A stretch of 64,000 nt of DNA from a bacterium (GTDB lineage Bacteria; JAMCPX01): assembly GCA_021792615.1 (NCBI GenBank), contig JAJYUJ010000002.1:41495-105494 (forward strand), read 5' to 3'. How positions within the stretch are numbered: position 1 is the first letter of the stretch; every line of letters begins with the position of its first letter. Below are positions 53,938 through 64,000 of this stretch, in pieces. The translations under genes were made by a program, and so were the position numbers. The notes beneath the pieces are model-generated. The model was not told where the DNA came from and searched no databases. It saw only the letters and a list, made by a program, of their open reading frames with translations.

Positions 53938-54351
53938 ATGACAGAACAGGAACTGTGGAAAGATCTTGTGAAAGATCCTTCAAACGAGGAACAGCACCAG
54001 CGCTATGCAAACGAATGCGTGGAGTACGATCTTGAAAAACAGGCACTCCTGCGTTATCAGGGGCTCAAGGCCGCCTATCCCGCACTATCGGAAAAGTTTA
54101 TAAAACAATTAACGACAGCACTTGAGTTCAAACTCATGCCCGCTTCCGAGGCAGCAAACGGAGGCGCTGCGGACAACGGCATGTTAAGACGGTTGAACGG
54201 TTTTGTGCATTCTTTGCTGCTGACCGGCGTTCTTTCTCTGGGATACGGATACATGAAAAAATCGATGCTCGAGATAGTGATAGGCGTTATCATGATCGCC
54301 GCGTATCTCAGTTACATGGTAAGAAAGTCGTTCCGTATAGACGGGAGATAA
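53938..54351 (+). CDS. Small two-helix membrane protein, unknown
   Basis: 137 residues. The soluble N-terminal half (MTEQELWKDLVKDPSNEEQ, RYANECVEYDLEKQALLRYQ) looks like a short tetratricopeptide-type helical region. Two hydrophobic helices follow (LLTGVLSLGYGYM and LEIVIGVIMIAAYLSYMV), ending in a basic tail. I do not recognise the family. The start at 53938 is selected over an ATG at 53887 inside the inverted repeat. Confidence 0.6.
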   Translation: MTEQELWKDLVKDPSNEEQHQRYANECVEYDLEKQALLRYQGLKAAYPALSEKFIKQLTTALEFKLMPASEAANGGAADNGMLRRLNGFVHSLLLTGVLSLGYGYMKKSMLEIVIGVIMIAAYLSYMVRKSFRIDGR

Positions 54352-54419
54352 TACATCCGATGAATAACGGGCATATCGTTGACATGGTATGTTTGTTCTG
54401 TTAATTTAATTCGCAGAGT

Positions 54420-54491
54420 GCGGGCGTAATTCAGTGGTAGAATGCAAGCTTCCCAAGCTTGACGTCGCCGGTTCGACCCCGGTCGCCCGCT
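54420..54491 (+). tRNA. tRNA-Gly (anticodon CCC)
   Basis: 72 nt cloverleaf: acceptor GCGGGCG / CGCCCGC, anticodon arm CAAGC-TTCCCAA-GCTTG with anticodon CCC (reads GGG), T-arm GCCGG-TTCGACC-CCGGT, discriminator U. The 3' CCA is not encoded. Confidence 0.95.
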
Positions 54492-54615
54492 TTCTTTTCT
54501 CAATCGTGCATTTTGCTCTTAACCTTGCCCGTGCGACTTTCGTCCCATTGAATAATCCGGTATGCCGCTTTATTTTCTCATCAGAGCCACTATGCGAACA
54601 TAAGGAGGAAAAGAC

Positions 54616-55587
54616 ATGAAAGCGATCCGTGTGCATCAGTACGGAGGTCCGGAAGTTTTGGGTTACGAAGACAGCACAATACCAGAACCGGGGCAGGGGG
54701 AGGCCCGCGTAAAGATCGAGACAAGCGGCATCAATTTTGTTGATATTTACCAGCGCCAAGGGCTGTATCCCGTTGCACTGCCGTTCACTCCGGGTCAGGA
54801 GGCAGCAGGCGTTGTAGATGCGGTTGGTCCCGGTGTTACCGGAGTGCGGACAGGCGACCGTGTTGCATATACCGCTGCGCCGGGATCCTATGCCGAATAT
54901 GCTATCGTTCCTGCATGGAGGCTTGTACCGGTTCCGGACGGCATCGGTACTCAGCAGGCAGCAGCTGTAATGCTGCAGGGCATGACGGCTCACTACCTCG
55001 CATGCAGCACGTATCCGCTCAAGGCGGGCGACACAGCGCTGGTGCATGCGGCTGCCGGAGGTGTCGGGCTGATCCTCGTTCAGATTGCAAAGCGCCGCGG
55101 TGCGCATGTCATCGGCACGGTCTCGACCGAAGAAAAGGCGCGTCTTGCCAGACAGGCCGGTGCTGATGAGGTGATCCTGTATACCAGGACCGACTGGGAA
55201 GCAGAGGTGAAACACCTGACCGGCGGGAAGGGAGTTAACGTGGTCTATGACGGGGTGGGAGTTATGACCTTTGAAAAGAGCCTGAACTGCCTGAGGCCGC
55301 GCGGGTTTATGGTGCTGTTCGGTCAGTCATCCGGTCCTGTCCCGCCGGTCGATCTGCAGATCTTCAATACCAAGGGAGGGCTTTTTCTTACGCGCCCTTC
55401 ATTGATGCAGTACACCGCAGACAGAGCAGAGCTTATGGAACGCGCAAACGATCTGTTCAACTGGATGCTGCACGGGGGGTTGACCGTACGGATCGATTCG
55501 GTATTCCCGCTGGCAAAGGCCGCAGACGCGCACCGCAAACTTGCAAGCCGGGCTACCATGGGCAAGGTGCTCCTTGCAGTCAGATAA
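54616..55587 (+). CDS. Quinone oxidoreductase (zinc-less MDR family)
   Basis: 323 residues, medium-chain reductase superfamily of the QorA type. [28 protein letters not shown] and [14 protein letters not shown] form the catalytic domain without zinc cysteines; the nucleotide site is [20 protein letters not shown]. It should reduce quinones or related carbonyls with NADPH. GGAGG precedes the ATG. Transcribed alone after the tRNA. Confidence 0.93.
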   Translation: MKAIRVHQYGGPEVLGYEDSTIPEPGQGEARVKIETSGINFVDIYQRQGLYPVALPFTPGQEAAGVVDAVGPGVTGVRTGDRVAYTAAPGSYAEYAIVPAWRLVPVPDGIGTQQAAAVMLQGMTAHYLACSTYPLKAGDTALVHAAAGGVGLILVQIAKRRGAHVIGTVSTEEKARLARQAGADEVILYTRTDWEAEVKHLTGGKGVNVVYDGVGVMTFEKSLNCLRPRGFMVLFGQSSGPVPPVDLQIFNTKGGLFLTRPSLMQYTADRAELMERANDLFNWMLHGGLTVRIDSVFPLAKAADAHRKLASRATMGKVLLAVR

Positions 55588-55655
55588 GACGTAGAGATAT
55601 CAGGCAGATCGCGGGATTGAGTAAATAAGTAAACCTCTTTATTGCATGTTCCGGT

Positions 55656-56786
55656 TCACAAGTTTTCCACGCCTGACCGGTTCACAAGCGACTTGAACAG
55701 CCCGATAAAATCATCTGTGACCTTGTCCCACAGGTAGGAAGCCCTGATGCGGTCACGTGCCTTTTGCCGCAGCGATTCGTGCAGCTCCTTGTTCGCAAGC
55801 AGCGTCGTCAGTATATCAACGAGGGAGTCCGCGCCCTTTTTCCCGTCGTATGCAATACCCGCATCTCCGACGACCTCAAGGCTCGACGGTATGTTATTGA
55901 TGATAACCGCGTTCCCGGCTGCAAGCGCCTCGATCAGCACGGGGTGCGTGCCCCCGACCTCCGAAGCAAGCACATAGATATAGGCGTTGCGCATAAGACA
56001 TTTGTAATCATCGCCAAAAACATAGCCGGTAAAAACAATCCTCGGATCGCCCGCTGCACTTTCTTTCAGCTCTGCCTTGTACGCGCCGGCATACGGCGCA
56101 TCGCCGACGATCACGAGCCTTTTCTCCGTAGCTATTTTTTTGTACGCTTTGATAAGCTGATGTGCGTTATTTTCCGGTACAAGCCTTCCGACATAAAGGA
56201 TAAAACCATCCGGCTCGACGCCGTATTTGCCGAGCACTTCCCGGTCACCCGGGGTGCGTTGATCAAGGTCTGTTCCATATGGGATGAATATGCTTTCTTT
56301 ATTGTATTGCTCTTTGTAATACCGCTTGACTGCCAGAGAATCCGCATTAACAACATCGGGGAAGACGGTAGCCATTCTTTCGCTTGCCCGCAAAAACCAC
56401 CGTGCAAACCATCCCCATTTTTTTCTTTCCCAGTCGGCCCCGTCGACATTCAGCACCACCTTTGTCCCGGCAAGCCTGAGGAGGAACGAAGGCAGGCTGT
56501 TACCGACACCGCATATATAAACGATATCGTATCCTTTGAATATACCATGGAGAACGGAAAGGAAGGTATGCGTTATGGTATCGAGGTGTTTTGTCGGTAT
56601 GGTCGGCAGACGTACAAGCTTCACGCCCCTGTACAAGGGTTCTCTGTACTTCACATGCGTTGTACGGTTGTAAACCGTAACGTCGTGTCCTTTGCTTGCA
56701 AGCCGAATCGATAAGCCCTCGACAAATGTTTCAAAACCGCTGTAGCTTGCGGGGATGCCCCGTATGCCCATAAATGCTATCTTCAT
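55656..56786 (-). CDS. Glycosyltransferase, GT4 type with DUF1972 N-terminus
   Basis: 376 residues. N-terminal IAFMGIRGIPASYSGFETFVEGL is the DUF1972 signature of rhamnosyl/glucosyltransferases. The C-terminal GT4 domain has ILYVGRLVPENNAHQLI, VIVGDAPY, and the donor-site EVGGTHPVLIEALAAGNAVI. Probably makes a surface polysaccharide; no other polysaccharide gene is nearby. Cytoplasmic, perhaps membrane-associated. Confidence 0.9.
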   Translation of the reverse strand: MKIAFMGIRGIPASYSGFETFVEGLSIRLASKGHDVTVYNRTTHVKYREPLYRGVKLVRLPTIPTKHLDTITHTFLSVLHGIFKGYDIVYICGVGNSLPSFLLRLAGTKVVLNVDGADWERKKWGWFARWFLRASERMATVFPDVVNADSLAVKRYYKEQYNKESIFIPYGTDLDQRTPGDREVLGKYGVEPDGFILYVGRLVPENNAHQLIKAYKKIATEKRLVIVGDAPYAGAYKAELKESAAGDPRIVFTGYVFGDDYKCLMRNAYIYVLASEVGGTHPVLIEALAAGNAVIINNIPSSLEVVGDAGIAYDGKKGADSLVDILTTLLANKELHESLRQKARDRIRASYLWDKVTDDFIGLFKSLVNRSGVENL

Positions 56787-56984
56787 GCCTTCTTATTAAT
56801 CACAAACTGCATATTCTTTACAAGATAATATGGCGTTTTGCTTCTGTTGACTAACAATAAAGAGGATATAACCTTAAAATAGGAAAGAAGGGAACGGCCG
56901 AAAAACGAAAACGGCAGAAGGCACAGTGGTTGAGGGTTAAAACGGCTTTGATTTATCGAAACTATTTCTATGACGGTGAATACA

Positions 56985-57401
56985 ATGATAAAAAAAGCTG
57001 CGGCAACAATTTTATTTTCATCTTTATTGGCAATAACATCCTGCATCAATCTTACGGTGTCTCAAACCAAGGAATACGATACGATGATGAACAAAGCGAA
57101 ATCATCTCTCAACATGTTCAGCGGGAATTATGCGGATATTATTTCAAAACACCTCGGCGAATTCGGGTTATCGGATACAGCCAAAGGCAGAGCGATGCCG
57201 GACTATCTCGATATTTTAAAAAAATACCGTTTTGAGGTAAACCCGCACGGTAACTACTATGACTTCAAGATTATAGACAACAGGGAATGGCGTCTGTTCG
57301 ATTATACCTGCACACTCGAGCTCGGCAGCACGGTATTCATGACGCCGGGCAGGTTCAATCTGAACGAAGTAGGTTTATTCGATAAATGCGTTCGTCATTA
57401 A
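56985..57401 (+). CDS. Small lipoprotein, function unknown
   Basis: 138 residues. Signal with lipobox (SLLAITSC near residue 18). The mature part is mixed, with aromatic/charged segments (KKYRFEVNPHGNYYDFKI, REWRLFDYTC). No family recognised. The ATG at 56985 has GGTGA nearby; an alternative is 56970. It converges with clpB, 9 bp apart. Confidence 0.7.
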   Translation: MIKKAAATILFSSLLAITSCINLTVSQTKEYDTMMNKAKSSLNMFSGNYADIISKHLGEFGLSDTAKGRAMPDYLDILKKYRFEVNPHGNYYDFKIIDNREWRLFDYTCTLELGSTVFMTPGRFNLNEVGLFDKCVRH

Positions 57402-57410
57402 CCGTGCCTT

Positions 57411-60071
57411 TTATTCCTGCTTGAATGTCAGATGGGTTTGTTCGCCGGATGTTGCTGCGGCAGGCTCCTCTCCCTTTTTACCACGGCTTACGCCAATCTT
57501 TACAGCCTTGCCCGGCATAATCTCTCCCGATACGATTGCCTTTGCAAGCGGCGTCTCTATCTCCCTGCTGATTGACCTTTTCAGCGGCCGTGCACCATAG
57601 ACGGGATCATAGCCGGATTCCGCAAGGTACTTTTTGGCTGCATCGGTCAGTTCGATGGTAATGTTCCTGTCTTTCAACCGGTCGACAAGCCTGCGCACCT
57701 GTATGTCCACGATCTTAATCAGCTCTTCCTGGGTCAGCGCATGGAACACGACGACCTCATCAACCCTGTTCAGGAATTCAGGCCGGAAATTGTTTTTCAA
57801 TTCATCGAGTACCCGCTGTTTCATGCGGTCGTAGGACTGCCCGCGCTCATTGAGATACTCGAGGATATACGTACTTCCGATGTTCGATGTCATGACGATA
57901 ATCGTGTTCTTGAAATCAACGGTCCTGCCCTGTCCGTCGGTAAGCCTGCCGTCGTCCAGAATCTGGAGCAGGGTATTGAACACATCGTTATGCGCTTTTT
58001 CTATCTCGTCGAACAGGATAACGCTGAACGGTTTGCGCCGCACAGCCTCGGTAAGCTGGCCGCCCTCCTCATATCCCACATAGCCCGGTGGAGCACCGAT
58101 GAGCCTTGCAACGGTATGTTTCTCCATATACTCGGACATATCGAGCCGTATCATGTTGCTCTCGTTATCGAACAGGGCTTCTGCAATGGCACGCGCAAGC
58201 TCGGTTTTGCCCACGCCCGTCGGACCAAGGAATATAAAACTGCCGATCGGCCTGTTGGGATCTTTTATACCCGAACGCGCACGGATGATCGCATCGGTAA
58301 CCACGGTCACCGCCTCGTTCTGTCCGACTACACGCTTGTGAAGGATTTCGTCAAGATGAATAAGCTTCTGGGACTCGCCCTCCATCAGCTTTGAAACGGG
58401 TATGCCGGTCCAGCGGCTTACGACCTGTGCGATGTCTTCATCGTCAACCTCTTCTTTCAGCAGTCTGTTGCCGCCTTCTTCCATCTTTTTGCCGAGCTTC
58501 GCATACTCTTTTTCAAGACCGGGTAATTTACCGTACTTCAATTCGGCGACCTTATTGAGGTCGTACGCACGTTCGGTTTTTTCTATATCGATCTTTATCT
58601 TCTCAATTTCTTCCCGGATCTTTCTTACTTCACTTATGGAGGATTTTTCGGTCTGCCACCGTGCTTTCAGCACATCCCCCTTTGATTTGAGCTCGGACAA
58701 CTCCCTTTCAAGCTTTGCAAGCCTTTCTTTCGATGCGGGGTCAACCTCTTTCTTTAATGCCTGCCGTTCGATCTCAAGCTGCAATATTTTTCTCGTTATC
58801 TCATCCAGTTCAACGGGCATGCTGTCAATTTCTGTCCTTAATTTAGCTGCTGCCTCATCGACAAGGTCTATCGCTTTATCGGGCAGGAACCTGTCGGATA
58901 TATACCTGTTGCTCAGGACCGCTGCAGCTACCAGTGCAGAATCCTTGATCCTGACACCGTGGTGCAATTCATAACGTTCTTTAAGCCCCCTGAGGATCGA
59001 AACCGTATCTTCCACGGTCGGTTGATCGACCATGACCGGCTGGAACCTCCGCTCGAGTGCAGCGTCCTTTTCAATGTGTTTTTTGTACTCGTTGAGCGTC
59101 GTTGCACCGATGCAGTGAAGCTCTCCCCGGGCAAGCATGGGTTTCAGGAGATTGCTCGCATCCATTGCTCCCTCTGCAGCACCCGCCCCTACGACCGTGT
59201 GCAGTTCGTCAATGAACAAGAGTACTTCGCCCCTGGATTCCAGGATCTCTTTCAGTACCGCCTTCAATCGTTCCTCAAACTCGCCCCTGTATTTCGCACC
59301 CGCAACCAGTGCACCCATGTCAAGGGCCACAAGCTTTTTATTTTTCAGGCTCTCCGGTACATCGCCCTTGATGATCCTCTGTGCCAGGCCTTCAACGATT
59401 GCCGTTTTTCCTACACCGGGCTCACCGATAAGAACAGGGTTGTTTTTTGTCCTGCGGGAAAGGATCTGGACTGTCCTGCGGATCTCTTCGTCCCTCCCGA
59501 TCACAGGGTCCAGCTTGTCCTGTGCAGCGGCTTTTGTAAGGTCCCTTCCGTATTTTTCCAGCGCTTCGTACGTGGATTCGGGTGTCTGCGATGTTACCCG
59601 CTGTCCGCCCCGAATGGCTGCAAGGGCTTTCATGACCCCGTCTTTTTTTATCCCGTGATCAAGCAATATCCTGCCGAGCGCCCCGGAGCTTCCTTCGCCA
59701 AGCATGGCCAGTAAAATGTGCTCCACGCTGATGAACTCGTCCTTCATATTCTGCGCTTCCTGAGAAGCCCGATCCAGGGTACTGTTCAGCCGCGAAGTAA
59801 TGTAGAGTTGATCGACGGCACCGGCCGGGCCCGAGACCTTCGGAAGTCCGGCAAGGTGCCGTTCCACAGCTTCGCGGATGCCTGCTGGATCCACATTCGA
59901 TTCAGCCGCAGCAATCTTTTCCAGCAGATGGGGAATAAGCCCGTCTTCCTGATTGAGCAGGGCGAGCATGAGATGTTCGTTGTCAACCTGCTGGTGCTTA
60001 TACCGTGCGGCTATACTCTGCGCATCCATAAGCGCCTGCTGCGCCTTTTGTGTAAATCTATTTATATCCAT
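57411..60071 (-). CDS. clpB: ATP-dependent disaggregase ClpB
   Basis: 886 residues. Two N-terminal Clp_N repeats (to ~145), NBD1 with GEPGVGKT (about 210), a coiled-coil middle domain (about 410-540), NBD2 with GPTGVGKT (about 615) and the C-terminal D2 small domain. All arginine fingers and Walker B motifs ([19 protein letters not shown]) appear present. It resolves aggregated proteins with DnaK. A ~25-residue polar tail ([19 protein letters not shown]) extends beyond the usual end. AGGAGG precedes the ATG. A heat-shock promoter was not found. Confidence 0.97.
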   Translation of the reverse strand: MDINRFTQKAQQALMDAQSIAARYKHQQVDNEHLMLALLNQEDGLIPHLLEKIAAAESNVDPAGIREAVERHLAGLPKVSGPAGAVDQLYITSRLNSTLDRASQEAQNMKDEFISVEHILLAMLGEGSSGALGRILLDHGIKKDGVMKALAAIRGGQRVTSQTPESTYEALEKYGRDLTKAAAQDKLDPVIGRDEEIRRTVQILSRRTKNNPVLIGEPGVGKTAIVEGLAQRIIKGDVPESLKNKKLVALDMGALVAGAKYRGEFEERLKAVLKEILESRGEVLLFIDELHTVVGAGAAEGAMDASNLLKPMLARGELHCIGATTLNEYKKHIEKDAALERRFQPVMVDQPTVEDTVSILRGLKERYELHHGVRIKDSALVAAAVLSNRYISDRFLPDKAIDLVDEAAAKLRTEIDSMPVELDEITRKILQLEIERQALKKEVDPASKERLAKLERELSELKSKGDVLKARWQTEKSSISEVRKIREEIEKIKIDIEKTERAYDLNKVAELKYGKLPGLEKEYAKLGKKMEEGGNRLLKEEVDDEDIAQVVSRWTGIPVSKLMEGESQKLIHLDEILHKRVVGQNEAVTVVTDAIIRARSGIKDPNRPIGSFIFLGPTGVGKTELARAIAEALFDNESNMIRLDMSEYMEKHTVARLIGAPPGYVGYEEGGQLTEAVRRKPFSVILFDEIEKAHNDVFNTLLQILDDGRLTDGQGRTVDFKNTIIVMTSNIGSTYILEYLNERGQSYDRMKQRVLDELKNNFRPEFLNRVDEVVVFHALTQEELIKIVDIQVRRLVDRLKDRNITIELTDAAKKYLAESGYDPVYGARPLKRSISREIETPLAKAIVSGEIMPGKAVKIGVSRGKKGEEPAAATSGEQTHLTFKQE

Positions 60072-60436
60072 AATACCTCCTTGTATGAGCAGGAAGGAGA
60101 GCAGTCATTGCCATCCTTCCGATTAAAAACTCTATAAATAATAATCATGATTTTACGAAATTTGAAGAGCTTACGCTCTCTTCCCCTGCTGTCCTTCCGG
60201 GAATGTCGCCGAGCAATCCCCAGTTGCAAAGGATAAGATAGTAAAAAAGCTGTGCGTGGCACGATCACATGCCCAAAAGCAATTAATATTGACAATCTTA
60301 GTTTGTTGTGATGTCATAAAATCAATTAGAAAAGCGAAGCTGACTCCATTTACCTCCGAAAGCAGATTGTTTTATGCTTAAAGTCCAATAAGGGCTATGA
60401 ATATAAATACTTAAATAATAATGAAGGAGGGCTTCT
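60072..60436. other. Divergent intergenic region, clpB and secreted protein
   Basis: No gene. A hairpin GAAGAGC-TTAC-GCTCTCTTC (about 60162-60184) lies in the clpB leader. On the plus strand TTGACA (60289-60294) with 17 bp to TGTCAT (60312-60317) is a possible promoter of the rightward gene. No CIRCE element is seen. Confidence 0.4.
60289..60317 (+). promoter_or_regulatory. Possible promoter of the secreted C39-like gene
   Basis: Consensus TTGACA, 17-bp spacer and a 4/6 -10 box TGTCAT; leader of about 110 nt before the ATG at 60437. Confidence 0.4.
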
Positions 60437-61855
60437 ATGCGGAACATTATTCTTAAACGAATATTTCTGCTATTTTTCTTTGAATGTTTGTTTTTGTTTC
60501 ATGCGTCTTTGTCATTTGCACAGAGTCCAATTGTTGGCGATATACGTTCAGGAATTGTGCAGGCCCCCATAGGTCCATTTAAAAGCCTTGCGGATGCAAA
60601 AAAGTATGTAGAGAATCATGGTATTCTGTTAGTCGAAAATTCATCACAATTATATGAGAACACTCCTCTTGTCAGCCCGGGTATTGTAGCTTTACAACCT
60701 AACACTACAGCGCCTGCTGCTCCAGATCCTCCCGCATGCTGCTCCGGCTTGCAGTTAAATAATTCTCATACACAAATGGCTTTAGGTGTTCCTTATTCAG
60801 CAGATGGGTTAGATACTGTAAAAGAAGTAGGTTATGTTGAATATTTAGGAACTCCAGGACAACCAGGATATGAGGGGGCTCATCCATATAATGCAGTATG
60901 GACACCCAATTATACAATAGGACAGCAAAATACCTTTGGAGTCTTTGATTACTGGTACGAGTCATCAATTAAAGCAATCAATTCGAACCATATAGTAGCC
61001 TTTTATGCCACGATAGATTCCCAATCTGGTTATTATCCGCCCTTGTTTTTTACGGTCATAACTGAATCGCCAGGTATCTATACGGCCGAATGGTGGTGGG
61101 TATGGTATGTATATTTTAACGGTGGTTATGTTAATGGTGATAATGGTCCTACTGAAATCACATATTACATGCTTGCTAATGGATGCAGTACCAATGACGT
61201 GGATATTGACAGGGATGGATGGGCGGTATGCGACGGGGATTGCAATGATTATGATCCTTCAATACATCCGGGGGCATCGAGTGTTGGAGAGATATGTACA
61301 GGGATAGACTATAATTGCGATGGAATTATCGGTGAGAATACCTCTCTGAATGTGCCCTTCCTTGATCAAGGAGATCCTCAGTGGGCAAGTAATACCTATA
61401 ATTCTCTGAGTTGTTCTGATCCTAAGAAGTGTGATATTGGTGCACAGGGGTGTGCACTCTCATCATTTAATATGGTCTGGAATTATTATTTCCCGTATTA
61501 TTCACAAATGCCGGATACACTTAATCGTATATTAAATGGAGCACCTGGAGGATATGATAGTCGAGGAAGAATTAATTGGGGTGTTGGATGTGATTATGCC
61601 AGTGGTCAGCAACAGAATATGTGCACTGAACAAACAGTTCCATATGACCCATCAGTAATAGATAGCGAGTTATGTGCAGGCCATCCTGTTATAGTGGAAG
61701 TCCCGGGTCATCCGTCTCACTTTGTTGTAATAACAGGTAAAGATAGTCAAGGAAACTATGTTATGAATAATCCAGGGAATAGGTCGGAGGGGAATTTTTC
61801 AGGAACCTACCCCAATGGAGGCACAAGCATGAGAATTATTACACCTATTCAGTGA
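60437..61855 (+). CDS. Secreted protein with MopE-type Ca-binding motif and C39-like peptidase domain
   Basis: 472 residues. Signal peptide (residues 1-28). After an unassigned Tyr/Pro/Trp-rich region (to ~250) comes a metal-binding motif of MopE type, DIDRDGWAVCDGDCNDYDPS with IHPGASS and DYNCDGIIGE. From about 300 a papain-like C39_2 domain follows: VPFLDQGDPQW, catalytic Cys in GAQGCALSSFN, His in PSHFVVITG and an Asn in VMNNPG. It is predicted to cleave or transfer at peptide bonds outside the cell. GAAGGAGG is the ribosome site. AT-richer than neighbours. Confidence 0.82.
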   Translation: MRNIILKRIFLLFFFECLFLFHASLSFAQSPIVGDIRSGIVQAPIGPFKSLADAKKYVENHGILLVENSSQLYENTPLVSPGIVALQPNTTAPAAPDPPACCSGLQLNNSHTQMALGVPYSADGLDTVKEVGYVEYLGTPGQPGYEGAHPYNAVWTPNYTIGQQNTFGVFDYWYESSIKAINSNHIVAFYATIDSQSGYYPPLFFTVITESPGIYTAEWWWVWYVYFNGGYVNGDNGPTEITYYMLANGCSTNDVDIDRDGWAVCDGDCNDYDPSIHPGASSVGEICTGIDYNCDGIIGENTSLNVPFLDQGDPQWASNTYNSLSCSDPKKCDIGAQGCALSSFNMVWNYYFPYYSQMPDTLNRILNGAPGGYDSRGRINWGVGCDYASGQQQNMCTEQTVPYDPSVIDSELCAGHPVIVEVPGHPSHFVVITGKDSQGNYVMNNPGNRSEGNFSGTYPNGGTSMRIITPIQ

Positions 61856-61866
61856 AGGGAGGCACT

Positions 61867-63891
61867 ATGAAAAAGATGATAATATTGCTTACAATACTGT
61901 ATCCTACAATTGTTTATTCTCAAAACTATGTTACATTGAATATAGATGTGGGAAGTTCTGTTAAAGGAACATATACTTCCGTATATCCATTACTAATGGC
62001 ACCCGATGGCAAAGAATGTGGATATGATCTTAATAGACCTTATACATATTTCGAAAATAAGGCTGTGGGGGGTACTTTAAATCCTAATATGTCCGAAATC
62101 CCAAGTTGCAGTGGTGGTGAGGATACTATAGGTGATAATGAAGATCCAACAGATCAATATGTGATAGATAGTGCGTATATAGAGGCGCATTATCTTACAA
62201 CAGGCACGTATATACTTACACTGTTTGCAAGCCCGGTATCGCAATCTACTGGTTACTTGATTGAAGGAACCATATTAAAAAATGGCATGGATATTGTATT
62301 GCCAAACATACAAGGCTATATTGGCCCCGGTGGTGTTGACACCTATACTTTTACCTATTATCCCACCATGACAACGCCCCCAGTGCTCATAAAACAGGTA
62401 AGCTCCTACACTGTCCTTAGTACTATTCAAGGTGCTTTTGGAGCAGGATGCATAAAAACAAGCGCTGTAGAGAATGACCTTACAAATATAATCAACCAGG
62501 CACAAACAGATCAGGATGCTAATGATACACCTGGTGCAATAGCTATTATGGAAAGCTATATAAGCACGGTAAATGTCGGAAAATCTCAGGGTACTATAGG
62601 TAGTCCATGCAGCGCTATACTGGTTTCAGATGCACAATCTCTTGAGCAGTCTCTCCAACAAGGTTACGTTCCTCCTCCCCCCCCGCCAAAGTTGACACTG
62701 ATGCCGGCAAAGACAACATTACCGCTTGGTGCGTATTATACCATGACTGCAACACTTACCCAGGGAGATACACCTTTGTCAGGCTCCTTCATTACTGTTG
62801 GTGTAATTTCAGGCCCCAATCAGGGGCTTGTATTGCAAGGAGATCGGACCGATTCGAGCGGGCAGACAACACTGCGTTATACAAGCAAGATAACAGGTAC
62901 TGATTATCTTGTGGCATACGCAATGGCTGGGAGATTGAGCAGGTATAAGCCAGCAGGGAAGGGAGTAAAACTTGCGCTGAACATGTTGGCACAGCCGGAC
63001 ATTCCTCTTGCGCTGGTGGGGCAGCCAGGGAGTCAAATTATTGCATCTGTGCCTGTTCAGGTAACGTGGTCTGGCGGTCCTGACCTTGCAGTGGATTATT
63101 TTTATCCCCAGTTTATCAGGGCAAAGGCAGGTGACACAATTACCCTTGAGGATATAACGGGGAATTATGGAAATGTCCCAGCAGGCCCCTCTATCACCAG
63201 ATACTATATTACTCAAGGTCTGGAGATAAGTCCTGCAACGGACCAATCCCTTGGACAAAGGCCTATACCAACACTCGCTCCTCAGCAAACGAGTAAAGGG
63301 GGGCTCGAGGTAACATTGCCCACCAACCTCACAGATACTACTTATCATTTGTATGCGTGTGCTAATGCAGATAACCGGATAATTGAGACTAATTATGCGA
63401 ACAACTGTCAAAGGAACAGACTGGTTGGATATTTCGTACCCGCACCCGGATCTGTAGCTATGCAGAGTATTGCAACGTATTGCCGCAATGCAAAGGCAAA
63501 GGTAATAATAACAGGGCGTAAGAATAAGAGGGTAGCCACAGTAACCATTATTGGCGTCAATGCGCCGACCGTAATTATATATGTCACCAGGCTCAGACAT
63601 GGAAAACCCACCAAAATAGAAGGGTCTTATGTTTCTGGCGTAGGAACGTCGACAGTGCAGATCAAGCTTAAGAATAGAGATCAATGCAGAGAGGAGAAAG
63701 ACTGTGACTACATTATAGGATATTTCAGGAATGATTCTCAGGGTGGAATATGTGGTGGCACTGTTACGGTTAACCTCTGCATAAAAAAGCACGAAAGGGA
63801 ACATGAAGACAAAGACAGAGACCGTAAAGAGAAACATCAACATCCGGAAGATCGGGAACATCACGAATCATCGGATCATGAGAGCGATTAA
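61867..63891 (+). CDS. Secreted Ig-like / CARDB-domain protein with charged tail
   Basis: 674 residues. Short signal (MKKMIILLTILYPTIVYSQ). The centre (about 280-370) has an Ig-like invasin/BIG-type domain (LTLMPAKTTLPLGAYYTMTA, SSGQTTLRYTSKITGT); a CARDB-type domain follows near 395-530 ending in DNRIIETNYANNC. The last ~35 residues are Lys/Glu/His/Asp-rich (KHEREHEDKDRDRKEKHQH). GGGAGG lies just upstream of the ATG at 61867; the preceding stop overlaps an earlier frame start. With the C39-like protein it may form a surface pair. No function known. Confidence 0.75.
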   Translation: MKKMIILLTILYPTIVYSQNYVTLNIDVGSSVKGTYTSVYPLLMAPDGKECGYDLNRPYTYFENKAVGGTLNPNMSEIPSCSGGEDTIGDNEDPTDQYVIDSAYIEAHYLTTGTYILTLFASPVSQSTGYLIEGTILKNGMDIVLPNIQGYIGPGGVDTYTFTYYPTMTTPPVLIKQVSSYTVLSTIQGAFGAGCIKTSAVENDLTNIINQAQTDQDANDTPGAIAIMESYISTVNVGKSQGTIGSPCSAILVSDAQSLEQSLQQGYVPPPPPPKLTLMPAKTTLPLGAYYTMTATLTQGDTPLSGSFITVGVISGPNQGLVLQGDRTDSSGQTTLRYTSKITGTDYLVAYAMAGRLSRYKPAGKGVKLALNMLAQPDIPLALVGQPGSQIIASVPVQVTWSGGPDLAVDYFYPQFIRAKAGDTITLEDITGNYGNVPAGPSITRYYITQGLEISPATDQSLGQRPIPTLAPQQTSKGGLEVTLPTNLTDTTYHLYACANADNRIIETNYANNCQRNRLVGYFVPAPGSVAMQSIATYCRNAKAKVIITGRKNKRVATVTIIGVNAPTVIIYVTRLRHGKPTKIEGSYVSGVGTSTVQIKLKNRDQCREEKDCDYIIGYFRNDSQGGICGGTVTVNLCIKKHEREHEDKDRDRKEKHQHPEDREHHESSDHESD

Positions 63892-64000
63892 ATAGCCGAG
63901 TCTGCAATAAAGCTATAACAGAAAAATGGACAGGCCGAGAAGAAAGCAAAACAGTTACAGAAATACTGCATCGCGTAAAGAATAAAGGGTCAAATCTTTC

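Noticed and set aside
60258-60275. Sigma-54 promoter (TGGCAC followed by TGC)
   Set aside because: The GG and GC elements are one base too far apart, and no activator gene is nearby.
60072-60300. CIRCE or sigma-32 control of clpB
   Set aside because: Neither the 9-bp CIRCE dyad nor a CTTGAA/CCCCAT pair was found in the leader.
62809-63864. A 351-codon minus-strand open frame
   Set aside because: Antisense of the Ig/CARDB gene; Cys/Tyr-rich shadow without a ribosome site.

Overview
The window looks like chromosomal DNA of an anaerobic, respiring or syntrophic bacterium of the former Deltaproteobacteria (Desulfobacterota). That is inferred from gene content, not from a marker-gene comparison. 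Pointers are the tmk-holB-ricT-metG housekeeping block, a 16-haem Hmc-type cytochrome with its membrane and Fe-S partners, an EtfBA plus membrane Fe-S oxidoreductase set, a UbiD-type decarboxylase and B12-dependent acyl-CoA mutase chemistry.

Layout. 1-6.6 kb: the end of a phosphoesterase-family gene, a palindromic insertion, then a leftward block metG-ricT-holB-tmk-rpe; tmk carries an odd C-terminal 17-residue repeat. 6.7-9.3 kb: a DsbA-like thiol oxidoreductase, a lipoprotein and a small Sm-like protein. 9.4-23.5 kb: rightward metabolic genes: pepA, cobO plus an acyl-CoA mutase large subunit with isobutyryl-CoA-mutase-type residues, ROK sugar kinase, transketolase, a CinA-like protein, SCP2-domain proteins, Fe-alcohol dehydrogenase, thioesterase, pgi and a BtrH/DUF4872 protein. 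A GGDEF response regulator and a decayed phosphoesterase copy interrupt this stretch. 23.6-33.3 kb: a leftward ten-gene operon for a transmembrane redox complex joining Tmc-type (TmcB, TmcC, TmcD-like) and Hmc-type subunits (16-haem HmcA, HmcB, HmcC, and a 39-residue HmcD-like protein at 26334-26453), bracketed by two REC-only response regulators and containing a Cys-rich PAS histidine kinase. 33.3-43.6 kb: a regulatory intergenic region, a DUF1573 lipoprotein, a GntR regulator, HNH protein, patatin, rluD, pgeF, a B12-type radical SAM protein, ubiD and bioA. 43.6-47.4 kb: accessory DNA with an IS110-type transposase remnant, a vWA lipoprotein and a PQQ-repeat fragment. 47.4-52 kb: tetR-etfB-etfA and an ETF:quinone oxidoreductase-like protein behind a perfect FadR-type operator. 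52-64 kb: three-haem peroxidase, tRNA-Gly(CCC), quinone oxidoreductase, glycosyltransferase, clpB and two AT-richer secreted-protein genes.

How it fits together. The acyl-CoA genes, EtfBA and the membrane Fe-S oxidoreductase suggest beta-oxidation electrons passed to (mena)quinone. The Tmc/Hmc-like complex would exchange electrons between periplasmic cytochromes and the membrane or cytoplasm. The least ordinary parts are the hybrid operon with its operators, the repeat-extended thymidylate kinase, the mutase specificity residues and several small repeat families.
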